DNA of 64,000 bases from Pontederia crassipes (taxonomy: Eukaryota; Streptophyta; Magnoliopsida; Commelinales; Pontederiaceae), in assembly GCA_030549335.1 (NCBI GenBank), contig CM060188.1, positions 8,742,001 through 8,806,000 on the forward strand, given 5' to 3'. Both the position numbers and the translations under genes were made by a program. The notes beneath the pieces were generated by a model. The model did no database searches, was not told the DNA's origin, and saw nothing but the letters and a program-made list of their open reading frames with translations. Shown piece by piece: positions 1 to 13,656 of this stretch (positions are counted from its first letter, which is position 1; every line of letters begins with the position of its first letter).

Positions 1-65
1 GCCTAACACAACCCTCCTCCTTTATCCGGGCTTGGGACCGGCTATAAAACATAGGCAGAGTTATC
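1..65 (+). repeat. Probable 3' end of a plant RTE-type non-LTR element
   Basis: The first 45 bases (CCTCCTCCTTTATCC followed by GGGCTTGGGACCGGC) and the ATAGGCAGAGTTA that follows resemble the 3' untranslated end of plant RTE-type LINEs, as I remember that family. The element would extend off the left edge, so its body cannot be seen. Confidence 0.35.
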
Positions 66-998
66 AAAAAAAATTCTCGAAAAAAATCAAATAAAATATA
101 TTATGATGCTTTCTGAAAGGATGCTTCACCTCTGAAATTCCTCCAGCAATTGATTTTGACTCTTGTGGTGATTTTTATAGTAGATAAAACTGTAACTGTT
201 TTCTCAAGCAAAAAGTTACAGTTGCTACCATTTCTATGATGCTCTATTTGAATTGCACCATAAAGTTCCATAAAAAAGTAGAAGATAACTACATATAACA
301 ATCAAAGCATTAAACCTTACAATCAAATAGTTTTCCCTGGCAAGAAGTTGGAAAAACAATGCAATGTACCTTGTTAAACTACTCAAAAGATAATAAATGC
401 AGGACATGTATTTACTTTCTTTTGTAAATTTTAATTGTGTCTAGGCCAATTTTTTAGTGCAACCTTCCAAATACCATATAAATGGAGTCAAAATACTAGT
501 AATAAAGAAAACCTAGATTAAAGGCACTCAACTCTAAAATTGATGAATGGGGATACGTTCGTAGGAACGATCTAATTGTTTTGTACTTCATCCAATCCAC
601 TACAACTTTGTGATATAATAGCACAAGACTATTGGATTATTTGTCACTATATGTTGAAGTTGATTAGTGATAATTAATTACTACAAACTCCAGAGTTCTT
701 TTCTTTCTTTCTTTCTGTCGATTTATCTATTAGGGTTATTTATTATCTCCACTGTAATTCTACGATTGACAATTTAGATAGAAACTTAGCAGAAAACTCC
801 TTCCACATCTAAATAATACATTAGTACATAGTTGACATCCTCCTCCACTTATATAAGTACCAATACTGCATCAAGAAGCCAAACTTACACCTTTAAACAA
901 CTACCCTAGCTGCCAGCACAAGTAACAATTTTCAAGGAAATCCAAATTCTGACAAAGGAACTTTATAAAGTAAAGTAAATGTCTAAAAAGATAAGTAC
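66..998. other. AT-rich non-coding stretch left of the phosphorylase exon
   Basis: No coding exon is recognised. I looked on the minus strand for the next phosphorylase exon (the conserved AYTNHTVLPEALEKW segment) and did not find it. The stretch may be the following intron of that fragment or unrelated sequence. Confidence 0.4.
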
Positions 999-1290
999 CT
1001 CTGAGTGATTTCCCAAGCCTCCTTCCAGTTTAAACCTTTGATATCAATCAGAATTCTCATCAACTCTGGAATGCATAGCGTAGGGTGAGTATCATTCATT
1101 TGTACTGCCACCTTCGTAGGAAAATCGTCCCAATTTATAGAACCCCCAGATCTTCTCTCAAAACGAGCGACAATATCTTGAAGAGAAGCAGAGCATAGTG
1201 TATATTGTTGCTTCAACCTTAGGGTTTTACCCTCCAAGGACTCATCTCCCGGGTATAATACAGAGCAGATCTTTTCAGCATTTGTGAGTG
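999..1290 (-). pseudogene. PHS1: Plastidial-type alpha-glucan phosphorylase, one isolated exon
   Basis: The minus strand encodes about 95 residues of starch phosphorylase: NAEKICSVLYPGDESLEGK, then LRLKQQYTLCSASLQD, then VAVQMNDTHPTLCIPELMRI, ending in EITQR. The enzyme removes glucose-1-phosphate from alpha-glucans. The VAVQMNDTHPTLCIPELMRIL wording fits the plastid isoform better than the cytosolic one, which reads VAVQLNDTHPTLAIPEL. The 3' edge is a clean splice donor (AG then GTACTT, exon ending at 999), so this was copied from DNA and not from mRNA. The 5' edge has no AG acceptor. It runs into a short duplicated AT-rich motif at about 1285. No neighbouring exon lies on either side, and 500 bp away a different gene begins on the opposite strand. 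It is most simply a gene fragment. A real gene with exons beyond the left edge would still lack its upstream exons. Confidence 0.8.
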
Positions 1291-1374
1291 GATGTAACGT
1301 ACATAAAAAAAAATATATATATATAAGGTGGGGGCCACACATGATGTGAGTGGATGTAACGTACATAAAAAAAA
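1285..1374. repeat. 28-bp direct duplication at the broken edge of the phosphorylase exon
   Basis: A 28-bp string beginning TGAGTGGATGTAACGTACAT and ending in an A-run occurs at 1285-1312 and again at 1347-1374, separated by an (AT)n run. A shorter echo (AAGTGGATGCACC) follows. The duplication lies exactly where homology to phosphorylase stops. Confidence 0.75.
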
Positions 1375-1802
1375 TAAGTGGATGCACCTTAACCTCATCT
1401 AATATACTTCCTGAGCATGCTGATGAAAGAATTAGGTTTAAGTATTCAGCAAAGTATGAAATAATAATTATCTGCTGTATATTAAGCCACTCACTGGCTT
1501 TTTCCTATTTCACATCATGTCAACAGGTTTGCATTCTTGTAAAATTCATCTAAAGCTATCCTCCTCCTGTGTATGTATAATGCTGTATTTGTTACATGTG
1601 CACCCCTTGATACTAAAATCGACATTCGTAAACATGTAAATCATGATTTATTCAGATTTTTATCATCACATATTTCCTGAAAAGATCATCACATATTGCT
1701 GAATATATCTTGTATCTCATGTTTAATCATTGTTTATTTATTCATCATTTCATCTAGCTGTTGATTTTAGTTTATATTCTCATTTTCTCTATTTTCTGGA
1801 AG

Positions 1803-3452
1803 GTTATTTTATTCTCGGATATCCTTACTCCTCTTCCTGGGATGAACATACCATTTGACATTGTCAAGGGGAAAGGGCCAATAATAGACAATCCCATAAA
1901 AACAGCAGCAGATGTAGATCAAGTGAGAGAATTTGTTCCTGAGGAATCAGTCCCATATGTTGGTGAGGCATTGACCACATTGAGGGAAGAGGTATGTTGC
2001 CTTCTTTTTTATGTACGAAGGAAAGAGATAATAGAATATTGAAGATATTTTGATAGGTTCTTTTGTCATTTACTTGTCTATTCATATTTAAACACATCCA
2101 AAAATCAGTCAACCAAATGATATAAATATATGCTAATGAAGTGCATATCATTTCCAAGGCAATGCCATTTGGGATATATTCATCTTCTGGAGTTGAAAAG
2201 CAGGACCCTTGGATATAAGTTTGAATGTGAAAATCCTTGATCTTGAACTGATTTTAATAACTAGCTCATGAACTCCTAGTGAGGCCATAAAGAAACTCCT
2301 AGTAAGTATTTCAAAAAAGTATGAGAACCTTTTTATAGAGTACAGACAAACTTTGTTAAAGGTTTGGGAATGGAGAACTGAAGAGGTGATTGGCTCTGAT
2401 GTTGGTTCGCCTTGGTTATTTCTCATTTGCATAAATGCTTGATTCTTTTGCAACTTTCAAGTACAATAAATTTTCCTTTTGAGCATGCTTACGAAGTTTT
2501 CAAAGTTATAGTATTGTTAACTCTTGCTGTCTATTATTTTTTTCCCTCAGACTTTCCTTGTGCATATCTCCTCTGTATCAACATTTTTCAGGTTAAAAAT
2601 GAGGCAGCTGTTCTTGGATTTGTTGGCGCTCCTTTCACCCTGGCATCTTATGTGGTTGAAGGTGGTTCTTCAAAGCACTTCTCAAAAATAAAGAAGCTAG
2701 CATTTTCTCAACCAGAGGTAAATGGTAATCATGCTTCGGTAAAAATTTTCATTGATTTTCACCTTTTTCACTGGTAATTTGTGAATTATGTGTTCTAGCA
2801 CACAGTAATTTTATGAAATCCTGAGTGATTGATTATACCTTTTTCGATGTGCATTAGGACCAAGCAATAATAATATGCTTTGTTTCATGTGGTAATGCAA
2901 TTTGTCCATGAAGTTAATTATATATATCTCATGCAGGTTCTACATTCTCTACTAAAGAAATTCTCTAGTTCTATGGCAAGATACGTTAAGTACCAAGCTG
3001 ATAATGGAGCGCAAGCCGTTCAGATCTTCGATTCATGGGCAACGGAACTAAGTCCAGTGGATTTTGAGGAGTTTAGTTTACCTTATCTGAAGCATATTGT
3101 GGACTCTGTTAAGGAGACACATCCTGATCTACCTTTGATCCTTTATGCAAGTGGATCTGGAGGGTTGCTTGAGAGGCTCTCGGGGGCAGGCGTTGATGTT
3201 GTGAGCTTGGACTGGACAGTGGACATGGCTGAAGGCCGAAGACGATTGGGATCTGACATTGCTGTTCAGGGAAATGTGGATCCCGGTGTTCTTTTTGGAT
3301 CAAAAGAGTTCATTACCAAGCGAATTCATGATACTGTGAGAAAAGCAGGCACCAGTAAGCATATACTGAACCTTGGTCATGGGATTGTCGTTGGAACTCC
3401 GGAGGAAAATGTTGCTCACTTCTTTGAAGTTGCAAAATCTATCAGATACTAA
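1803..3452 (+). CDS. UROD: Uroporphyrinogen decarboxylase, last three exons (5' part absent)
   Basis: UROD removes four carboxyl groups from uroporphyrinogen III to give coproporphyrinogen III, in the plastid branch of heme and chlorophyll synthesis. Three exons join in frame: 1803-1991, 2592-2717 and 2937-3452 (stop at 3450-3452). All have GT-AG borders and phase 0. They give 276 residues, from [13 protein letters not shown] to [11 protein letters not shown]. Conserved marks are FSDIL (active-site Asp), ASYVVEGG (Tyr), IFDSW (Ser), [26 protein letters not shown] and NLGHGI (His). The family also needs an upstream segment with RQAGRY, whose arginines bind substrate, plus a transit peptide. 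Neither is found between the phosphorylase exon and 1803. The rest looks under constraint, with no stop or shift. Either the first exons lie off the left edge across a very long intron, or this is a recent 5'-truncated copy. A candidate poly(A) signal AATAAA lies near 3757. Confidence 0.85.
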
Positions 3453-4950
3453 ACATTAATACTGTGCATTTTATTTCTTAGATTTGAGCTCAGATGCAAA
3501 GATCCACGTTTTCTAGGTTGGATCATATGGTAGCAAGAGAAATCAGATTCAGCTTCTTTTTGACAAATAACTCTATTGTGTATTAGTATCATTGTGCAAA
3601 GAGAGATTCTTGTATGACCGACTTCACATGTTTGTGCAAAAAAACCTGTAGAACTGCCGTGAATGTTGATTCTTTCGAGTGATTGCAAATTGATTTTCCG
3701 CCTGGTTGATTATTAGTGCAGGAATAACTAAGTGAAATTTAATATCTATGATGTTAATAAATTTGCAATATTCCCTTTTTAATCCCTTCTTTTGTTGTGT
3801 TGCCATAAACTAAAATTATCCAGTGCCTTGTGCATAATTCAGACCTCAGTGTTAGCAAATTCGTAGTCTTTTTTTCGTTTTAAGCTCTTTTGTTAATTGA
3901 CGGAAAGAAGACCTATGTTTTTCCTTTAATTTTCTATTTGCTTGTTCTTATAAAAACAAATCTTTGACGGGATCTTTTTACTGTATACCTTGCAAACTAT
4001 TACACGAATAAATATTGTTTTTTATCTTATTTTATTCGTTGTTAGACAAGTTAATTTTTCATCAGCCAAATAAACTCAGCTAGTCCACTCCATATCAGTA
4101 TTCATTTTAATTTTGTGTTAGTATTAAATAGAAATCTTTTTAATAGAAAAAATATGTTGTGAGATTAAGCCCCATTCTGTTCATCCGATTAAGGATTGAA
4201 GGGTTGATGAACGAATAACTATGATCAACGGCCAATACCCATCGCTCCCGACGCGTCTTTGCCTCAAATATGTTGCCTCAATTTGAAGGGCATGCATCTC
4301 TGCGGTATTTGGCCCGGGGACTTTCCCGAGTCGAAAAGACCCACCTCGTTCTTCTCACAATACTCACATTAAGCACCTAAATCTCTTACATAAACGCCTG
4401 ACGATATAATATATACCATGTGGGACTAATATTATTTTGCAATAAAAATAAAATACTTCATAAGAATTAGCTATATTTTAATTCAAATTTCTCATAGATT
4501 TATATATATAACTCCGTTCCACCCTTTCACAATACCATAAATTCAGCTAAACTTCAACAAATATATAAATTATGTGATTAAGTTTCTTTTAATTTTTAAT
4601 TACGATTAATGATCTGAATTCGTTATTTTATTTATATTAACCAACGTTTTATTTCATGTAGTAATTTAAAGTCGTCGACGATATAATTATTAGTAGGATT
4701 TAGAAAATATTATTTGTGTACATTAATGCTAAAAAATATTTTTTAAAAAAAATATATAATATTAATTAACTCAATGAACACATCCGATCATTGATTCCAT
4801 TGCTAGTTTCTCTCGATTAAATGTCGAATTAATTAAATATTAATAATTTTTATAAGGGATTAATGTACTTTTAAAAAATTAAAATATTAATATTAAACAG
4901 TTATTATTTTTAAATTTAATGTACCGTGGGGTTGATCGAATAAAAGTTAT

Positions 4951-5470
4951 TAAGGTTATTTTCATAAACTTTCTCAAATTATCGTGGTTTTTCGTATTCA
5001 ATTCCAAACTCTAATTTTATTTTTTTTCTCTAAACTATTATGATTTTTCTATTTTAATCCTTCTGTCAATTTTTGTTATATTTTTTCGTTATTTTTATTT
5101 TTTTAATTTATGAAAAGATTAAATTTATTCTCCCTACAGAAAAATATGAAATAACAAATATAAAAAATAAAAAAATCATTGAAATGTTTAAAATGTAAAC
5201 AAAAATTTATCATTTATGAAAAATACTAAATTACCCTCCTCTGATTTTTTTTCTTTTTTCTTTTTTATATTTGTTATTTGATGTGTTATGGAAGGAGGAA
5301 TAATTTAGTCTTTTCATAAAATAAAAAATTAAAAGTAATGAAAAAAATGAAATAGAAGTAGATGAAAGACTAAAATAAAAAAATCATGATAGTTTAGAGA
5401 TAAAAAAATAAGTTTATAATTTGAAGTTAAATATAGAATTGCGATAATGTAGATGTGTTTTAAGATTTAG
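4951..5470. mobile_element. Foldback MITE-like element (long terminal inverted repeats)
   Basis: The left arm contains CTCTAAACTATTATGATTTT. The right arm carries its near reverse complement, AAATCATGATAGTTTAGAG. The arms pair over roughly 150 bp with indels and the middle is AT-rich. The same arm theme ('aaactatcgtgattttt' followed by 'aattt-atccttccgtc') recurs at 38035-38606 and 57166-58247. No transposase is present. The borders are approximate. Confidence 0.6.
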
Positions 5471-8400
5471 GAACCTCTGAACTCCCACCTTCTTAGAATT
5501 TGCATGAGTTCTTGTCCTAGTTCTGATGTCTCTGTCTCATAAGTGATAATAGTGACGAGTTTTACAATGATTAAGTTTCTCCACTATATGTATATACCCA
5601 CTAGAAGGTTGGTGATTGGTCACCAATGAGTTGCATGAAAAAAAAAACAATATATAGAGAACTTCCTTGTACAATCTGGTCGGTTTTTAGATGATGAAAA
5701 TGAAGAGACATATTACCATATAACTTCTTTTAACTATTGAGCATTCATTTTGGAGAAGAATTCGAATAGACAAATTAGTATAAAAATCATAATGAAGACT
5801 CATCATATGATATGCATAGTAATTTGTCTAACGCTTAGGAATGAAAATTGTGTGGACTTCTATGTAAATACACATTACATAACATTCATCTCTTCATCTT
5901 TCTAAGAAAAATTGATAGCTCGTAATAATGAAAGGAAAATTGATTTTGGAAGGCCAAGTGTTGTGCAACCTAATTAATTAGCGCCCTTTGTAATTTTTTT
6001 TAGAATGAAAAGATATATTGGAAATATGGTGTGAGAATGATTTTAAGATATATTGGAAATATTAGTTAAATTCTGAACACAAAAAAATATGGTCTCTCGT
6101 TGATAAATTAAATGTTCTTGGTGATCATAATTGAGAGATTACAACATCGAATATTTGACGCTATAATTTGGAGAGGTCATTTGACACCTATAAATTATAC
6201 AACTCAATCTGTAATGAACTTATGAACGATATGATTATATATTATGATAACGAATTTGATGCATTAATTGAAAATGGCACCATCGCTCGTGATAAATTAG
6301 CCGGCAGCTTATATGATCATGACTTGGAGAAACTTGGATTCAACTTATATGATCATGTCTGCCTTTGCTTCGTATCTTTGTCGAATTGGAACATGAAGGC
6401 TAATAGAGACGTTATCGACGTTCTTGGATCGTGCTTTTGATCGCTTTGTTGTTCAATTTCCAAGGTCGATACATGATAGAGTTCTCATCAGTCAAGTTAT
6501 GAAAATTAGTTAACATGGCTCAATAATTTTGTTACTGCCTTTCCCACTGTACAATGATTTTTTTTATTATTGTTTCATGCCCTTTTTGACATGATTCTAC
6601 ATCCATTTTGTAGTGGCTATTACGTTAAATCCAATTAACTGAACTCAATTGAATATAATAATACATAACTATGAAAGAAAATGACTCTATACTGAATATT
6701 GTAAAACACATTTAAGGAGTCATTGCTAATTAATTTTGTAGTAAATTATTATCTTCAAGGTCTATTACAAAGAACAAAATAAATTAAAAGAACCATAACC
6801 ATCAAATTTTATATATCTTTATCATGTTTTTCTCTGTCCTTTAAATTATAGTTAATCATAGGTAGATTACTTCGGCCGAAAGAGAGAGACTCAAATTTCA
6901 CACTCCTTTTTTTCATGTCTTCCTCTGTCCTTTTCCCTGCAATGACATGCTAACAGTGTGCATTGAATGTTTTGTGTATAATTGGTAGAATCCAAAGAAG
7001 GTGTCGTGGAATTTTTTTGACATAATTAATTTAAAACAAATCATATGGACAAATAGCTTCTTAAGCCAAACTTGGGTACGGGCTGCCACGTGCAAGTTTG
7101 ATTTATTCTGATTGCTGTTTTGTTTTTTCATATATTGCATGCAGCACAATTTAATTGTTCATGGTCATTTGCATGGATGCATTCTGAACCATATGTTCCA
7201 CGTAAGATGCAATTAATGAACATTGTTTCATTTAGATGAATTAATGGATGTAGTAATGTACATGACATCAACATTAATTGGACTAATTCCTGATATGCGC
7301 ATGAAAGAAAACTAATTTAAAGAAGGACAAGGATAAGAACCTTAGAAAAAGGGGGTAAAGCCTCTACTCAGATGGATGATCATTTGACGATTCATAAATA
7401 AACACTATTAAAATATCTATAAATAATTATTTGAATAATCAAATTTTAATCAACATTATTCCATATATAGGTGACCCACTTTATCTCACCTAGTCCTTAT
7501 CTCCTAAAAAAATGTCTATTGCACGTAAAGGGAAATAGAGAATTAAAGATATATATACACTTAATAATTGTAATACCGTTTATACGATCCATTTGGAAAC
7601 AAAAATAGTATATATATCATATGTTGACGTGTAGGCTGAAAGCGTTTAAAAGAAAGGAAAGTAAAGAAGCGAGGGAAAAAAAGAATGAAATAATAATTTT
7701 ATTTAAATGATTATATTCTTTATATATGTATTTATATATCGAGTCAATAAAATAAAATAAAAAATTGTGATTAATTTTTTTCTTTTCATTTTAATTAAGG
7801 GTCTTAAAAAATAAAATATTAAAAAATGTGATAAAATTAGCTCTTTTTGTTCTATTATAAATTCAATCGAATATTGTACCCTTATTTTAACTTCAGAAAT
7901 TAGATAATGATGACATTAATGAAGGATTAGCTTGGCATCTCACTTCACAATAGGCTATTTTCTTTCATTCGCTGGGCGATCTTTTTGGGTCAGTGGTGAG
8001 TGACCTTGTGGTTAGTGCCCCCTTTTTTTGTTTATATTTCACTAATTCTATTTTCGAATAGGAGAGATAAAAATAAACTCTAGCTAAGTGATCTTAAAAA
8101 TTGAACTGGAGCTTAGATTGTCATGATCGTTTTTCAATATAGGATCGTAAGCGACTTCTAGAATCAAGGATCATAGTATAAAGTTGAGGATAGTAAGATT
8201 CTACTTCACGAATAAAAAGTATTTTTAATATAAAATAATTAAAGTAATATACTTATTCATAAATGTTACATTTACATATAAGTTAATTAAATATTTATCA
8301 TTAATACTTAATTCATATTTTCAAGTCTAATAGATAGTTTTTATATCACGTGAAAGACAATATGATATATTCTTAAAAAAATAAATAATAATATATAATA

Positions 8401-9267
8401 TTTGATCTTAATGAACTATAATATTTATTAAAATGTAATATAATTCTTACTATACGTGCAATAATCAAAATTAATTTGATATTAAGATAATATAGTACTA
8501 GATTCATAATATAATATTAAATTATTAGAAGATATTAAAATTTATGAAAGTGATATTAACATAACATATGTAATATATATAAATAAAAAAAGTTAAATCA
8601 ATTTTTTTCAAGGACTATTATGTTTGCTTTTATTTTATTTATTTGAATAAATAAATTTACACCAATATTAGAATCGTTCTTAAGATTCTACTGATATTAA
8701 GACCAACTATAAAATTGGTATAAATTCTATATTTAAAATCCTCCGAATGGAATTAGAAGAATTTTTTGTCTTACTATCCGGATCTAGATCGTTGCTACCA
8801 TGCCTGAAGCTATTAATTAGTTAGATTATCTAATATATATATTAGATGCCATGGAGCGATAGGAAGGCCGAGATTAAGCGAAGACCAAATTTATTTAATT
8901 ATAATTCTATCTTAAACATAATATAATATAATATAATTATTTTTTATATAATTAATTATATATCATATTTAGATAAATATACACTCACCTTATATTGGAC
9001 ATATATATAATAGTGTGGAAGCACAAATTATGATTGCACTGTACAATAACACATTTTAAGCTTTGAATCAACGTCAATTTAATTTGATGATTCAAAACAT
9101 AAAGAATCTATATTGTAATTAGATTGGATCAAAATGGTACGAATAAAAAGATTCAAAATTTATAATTACACTGCAATATGCCTCATGTATGCCTATTTCC
9201 TGGGTGATTCCCTTGATTGATTTATATTAAAAAAATGTTAAAAGTAAAAAAATATTCAAAGATAAAA

Positions 9268-9925
9268 GCTCTGTTTGACATTATTAACGAATTGATAAAC
9301 AGATAGCAGTTTGATAGTCGATTGCAATTAATGGATAGTGAATGATAATTAACGATTAGAGGTTATAACAAATAAGTGTTTGATAAACTTAGTGGTAGAA
9401 TTAGCTTATTAATATTAAATGACATAATTGAACATACGATAAATTATTCAATTCAAGCAATATACAAATTCTATTAAATAAATTATTTAGTCTCAATTAA
9501 ATAAAATAAAATCTCACATTTAATTTTTGTGTTAAAATATGTAGAAATTATAGTGACAATAAAGTGTATACAGTGCACGCATGATATAAAAATATTATTT
9601 ATTAAATTAAAATTATATTCATTATTAATATATAAATAACTTGTAATTAATTAAGCATGAATATAAAAAATATATAGTTAAATGGTGATAAAATAAAAAG
9701 GAAAAAATAAGATAAGTTGAAAAAGGAATGATGCATTTGAATAAGGGTAAAATTGGAAAGAATGAATCGCTAATCTCTAATCTCTAAACACTAATAAAAA
9801 TAGCTTTTCAATATATTCACATGAAATGTTCACTACTTATTTTTGCCGTTTATCAAATAAAAGAATTAACGGTTGAACCGCTAAATACTAGTTGAAACAT
9901 TAATTTTGATATTGCCAATCAGAAC
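9268..9925. mobile_element. hAT-like MITE, 658 bp
   Basis: The left end GCTCTGTTTGACA and the reverse complement of the right end, GTTCTGATTGGCA, match at 10 of 13 positions. The flanks carry AGATAAAA on the left (9260-9267) and again on the right (9931-9938), with five extra A's before the right copy. This fits an 8-bp hAT target duplication with slippage. The internal sequence is AT-rich and non-coding. Confidence 0.5.
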
Positions 9926-10976
9926 AAAAAAGATAAAATATAAAATAAAATATCATTTTATTTAATTTTTAAAACCACTTGGGTCGAGAACCTCGATTGA
10001 GTTATTCTCTTAACTTCGTTAGTGTTAAGACTAAACATGTGTTCATGGGTGAGACATGAATCAGTCCTCTCGATGGAATAAGATATTGAAAGACGAAGTT
10101 TTGAGAACAAGGTCCTCTTGAATTCCTGAGTGTATCCAAATAAAAATGGAGAACAAGTCAAAAACTAGTTGTTGTTTAGTTTCTTTCAAATTAATATTAT
10201 TTCAAGGAGAATTTAATCAGGGGAAAAGTCTAGCAACTAACTAATTCGAAGTAGAAATAAAAGAGCAGAACAATATTATATATTTTTAAAACACATTAGT
10301 TTTGAATAACTATAATTCGTATGGAAGTTAAGAAATGATATTTTGATTTTTCGTGCAACAACGAGGAATCCCAAGTTGAGCACAAATCCAAAGAAGTTGC
10401 TGTTTGTTCCAAAATCTTAGGGGCGTCTGATTTGAATGAATTGCTTTTAGACCTTTACACAGGGACGTTGTTGATGCATTACATCAACGGAACCACCATG
10501 GACGAATTAATCACACATGCCATTGTTTGCAGATCAAACATTGTTTTCATTGACAGAGTCTTATTTGTAGATCCACACAAGCTTAAATTAAATTTCCACA
10601 CATGCATGTATATATAAGTTTGAATTGTAAACAAAGCTGTGATTTTTCGTTCGTATACACGTTAAGATATCATTCTAACTAGTTATGACAATTCGTAATT
10701 TTATTTAAGAATAAAACATGGTTTTGTGAGCTTGAAGTTGGAGGAGTTATGTCATATTAAAAAGGCACACAAACATCTTTATTGGGAGCTTCATATGTCG
10801 ATACATGACACAGATGATGATGTATCGACTTTCAAAATGTGAATAATGCGTATAACCGTTAACACCATGCGAATTATTGAGTTTGATAACAAATATATAT
10901 AAGTAGCATGCAATCAACTTTTATACAATCAATATGGAATCAATAAATCAAATTCGTTAGATATGATTAAGATTCA

Positions 10977-11050
10977 ATCTCTATTAAATTTAATCTCAAC
11001 CATATAGATACATATCTCTATTAAATTTAATCTCAACCATATAGATATAT
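10977..11050. repeat. 37-bp unit, two tandem copies
   Basis: The unit beginning ATCTCTATTAAATTTAATCT is present at 10977-11013 and 11014-11050, nearly identical. Nothing suggests a function. Confidence 0.85.
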
Positions 11051-12012
11051 ATTAGTCGTATAATTTTTAATTGCATATTACTTAAACTCATATATATATA
11101 TATATATATAATCTTTTCAATTCAAAATGCTGCCTATTAATTCATGTTGTCCTTTTTTTCCAGAACATATTCTTATACAAATAAACGTATTACTGAAAAT
11201 TAACAAGGTTTAAAATAAAGAAGCCAAGAAAGACACAAATTTTGCTCTTCTTTTACGGTAACTTATTATTATTCTTTTACCAAAGAGTTAACAAAGATAT
11301 ATAAATGTAAATTAATATTTTTAAATAAATTATTATTATTATAGTAAAAACGTATATGTAAAATTATTTTTAGGCAGTGTGTATACGTGCCATCTATACC
11401 TCCATATTTTACAATTATTAGAATCAGTTGTTTAATTTAATAGAAATTGTATCTTATTAAGTTTTAGCTGGGACACATCATGTATTTTTTAAAATCTAAT
11501 TATATAAAAATTATGGTATGATACGATTCATATCTAATTATTATATTTTAAATCACATCATATTATTCTCTTCAAATATCTTTTTCCAAATAACTATTTA
11601 AGCATAAATTATTTTATTGTCTTAACCGTAGTGTATCATTTTTGTTATTAAAATAATTGTCTTAAAAATAGTTTAGTTTTTTTATATAAAATTTTAACTT
11701 TTTCATTATTTCATGATATGAATCAATGAAATCATATTTAACTATATTCTTAATCCCGTTATATCTTAGTCAAGAACTCTGTTAGGATATGAATAATTAT
11801 ATTTCAAAATCACATCACTCGTATATATATACGTATATACAAGTTAAAAATATTATTTTCAGAAATATAGTATTAAAATAGATATGAATATAACGTTACT
11901 TATAGAAAGAAAAGTAGCACATATTCGGGGGCCAGCACAATCTGGCAAAGGCCCACAGGAAAAGAAAGCTTTAATTCAAAACTTGGAACATAGAAGACAA
12001 AAAAAATGTACA

Positions 12013-12337
12013 TATAAAGTTCACGAGGGGTATTTATGTAAATCGAGGGATTTCTTCGCTATTTCGTCCCACTCCCAGGAGGAATTAAAGTGTTCCTAGG
12101 CGTCTCTGGAAGGGAGCGTTCGGTGAGGGAGAGAGTCTAAAAATAAATAAATAAGGAAAACAACAGCGACAACAACAAAGGAGAAGAGCGAGTCGGTTTG
12201 GTATTCCAATCCTTCTCCTCCTCTTCCGTCTCTCTTCTTCTTCCTCTGGAGGCCTCCGATTTGGTTATCTCTCCTTTGAATCTTTCGAGGAAGTCCCTGT
12301 CATCGGGTCCGATTACATCCCTCGCCCTCAATCCCAG
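12013..12337 (+). promoter_or_regulatory. Probable core promoter and first 5'UTR exon of the CIPK gene
   Basis: A TATA-like CATATAAAG at about 12012-12020 is followed by a GC-richer stretch. This contains the pyrimidine-rich CTTCTCCTCCTCTTCCGTCT tract typical of plant leaders. It ends at CCCAG before GTAAAGAAC, a good splice donor, at 12338. The likely acceptor is CCTTTTCGTAG at 13611, giving a leader intron of about 1.27 kb. Intronless-type CIPK genes often have such an intron. The transcription start was not determined. Confidence 0.5.
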
Positions 12338-13656
12338 GTAAAGAACGTTGATCCTTTGCCTGCTGCTTGTTTCGTTCTTCTTTTCCCTTCTGAGTCGACC
12401 GATGCTTGATGCGTTCGAGCAAGATGGGATTTTATTGCCAGTTGTAGCATAAAAATTGGATTTTGATTGCTCTTATGATTATCTGCAGAGAAGGAACCTT
12501 TGTGCCGCGATTTGGTTTAGGTTTGTTGATATCTTTTTCTGTGTGGTTTTTGTATATCCTGCATTAAAATGAACTTTTTATTTGATTTCCCGAATAAAAA
12601 CGGGATTTGTTTGGTTTTTCTTCTCTGAGAAAATTTCACGCTTGGTTCCTTTTGTTTTTGTTGGTACCAATCCATCTAGTTAGTTGTTGTTCCTATTGAA
12701 ATGTGAAGTTTTCTTATACTCGTTCATTAATATTCCATTTCACATTTAACAAAAAGAATTTCTGGACCTTCTGGTTGACTGGCCTATATGGTCGTACGGC
12801 ATTGTTTAATTTCTAATTTAGGAGATTTTCTGCCCATGTGATCGCCACCTACAAGATATTTTTCATTCGTTATTCTGATAATAAAAAAATATTAGATTTA
12901 TGTCGGAGCAAACTGAATTTTCTCTTTGTTTATTTTTATTTCTGTACTTTCATTGCTCTTCTCTCTGAAGATTTTTCAGATTCTACTGCAAAATAATGCA
13001 ATTTGTATTTGAGCTTTGATGTAAATATCAAATTCGATATAGTTAGGATTAATGTCAATTCAGGCTTGTAGTAAGGATGATTCAACCCCTGTATCTCTTT
13101 TTTCTGCCGTTTTTTTAGTTTTTGGGTTGTAATGTTTAAATTTGGACTTCTGATGCAAGTTGTAACTTTTTGTTGTGCCAAATGAATCATTTGCCCCCTG
13201 TTTAATGTTTATTGTTGAACTTTTCTTGGATATCCTTGCAAGACAGCCTATAAGAGAGAGAACTTGTTCAAAAAAGAATTTAAAAAATGTCCTTGGACCA
13301 ATGATTTGCACCATCTTGTTCTTTGGTCATTTGATGTCAAGAATAGTACGAGAAAAATACCAAAAGTTGAACACCGGTATCAATTTTACCTTCTGATGTG
13401 TTATCTGTATGATTAAAATTACCCTTGTTGATTAATAATTCTCAACTTATTGAGTGCATGCACATGCCATTTGTTGTTGGCATAAGAGTCTTTTGTGTGT
13501 TTTCTTTTGTTTGTTATGTTCTTATTCTGAATGGCTATTTGTTGCAATCATATTTTTCTTTATGTTATTTTATTATATATTGCCACTAAAAGTTTCTTTG
13601 CCTTTTCGTAGTTTACTGCTGAAAACTGCAAAACAAATATTAGGGAATGCTGAAAG

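Larger units (their letters stand above)
3800..12040. other. AT-rich intergenic region, no supported gene
   Basis: About 8 kb with many A/T runs. Short ORFs at 6168-6440 and 10432-10617 match nothing I know and have ordinary intergenic composition. The motif CTTATATGATCATG occurs twice near 6310 and 6347. Two MITE-like elements and a small tandem repeat inside it are listed separately. Confidence 0.6.

Noticed and set aside
6168-6440. 90-codon ORF as a gene
   Set aside because: No family match, no splice or promoter context, and intergenic base composition. It contains a local 14-bp repeat.
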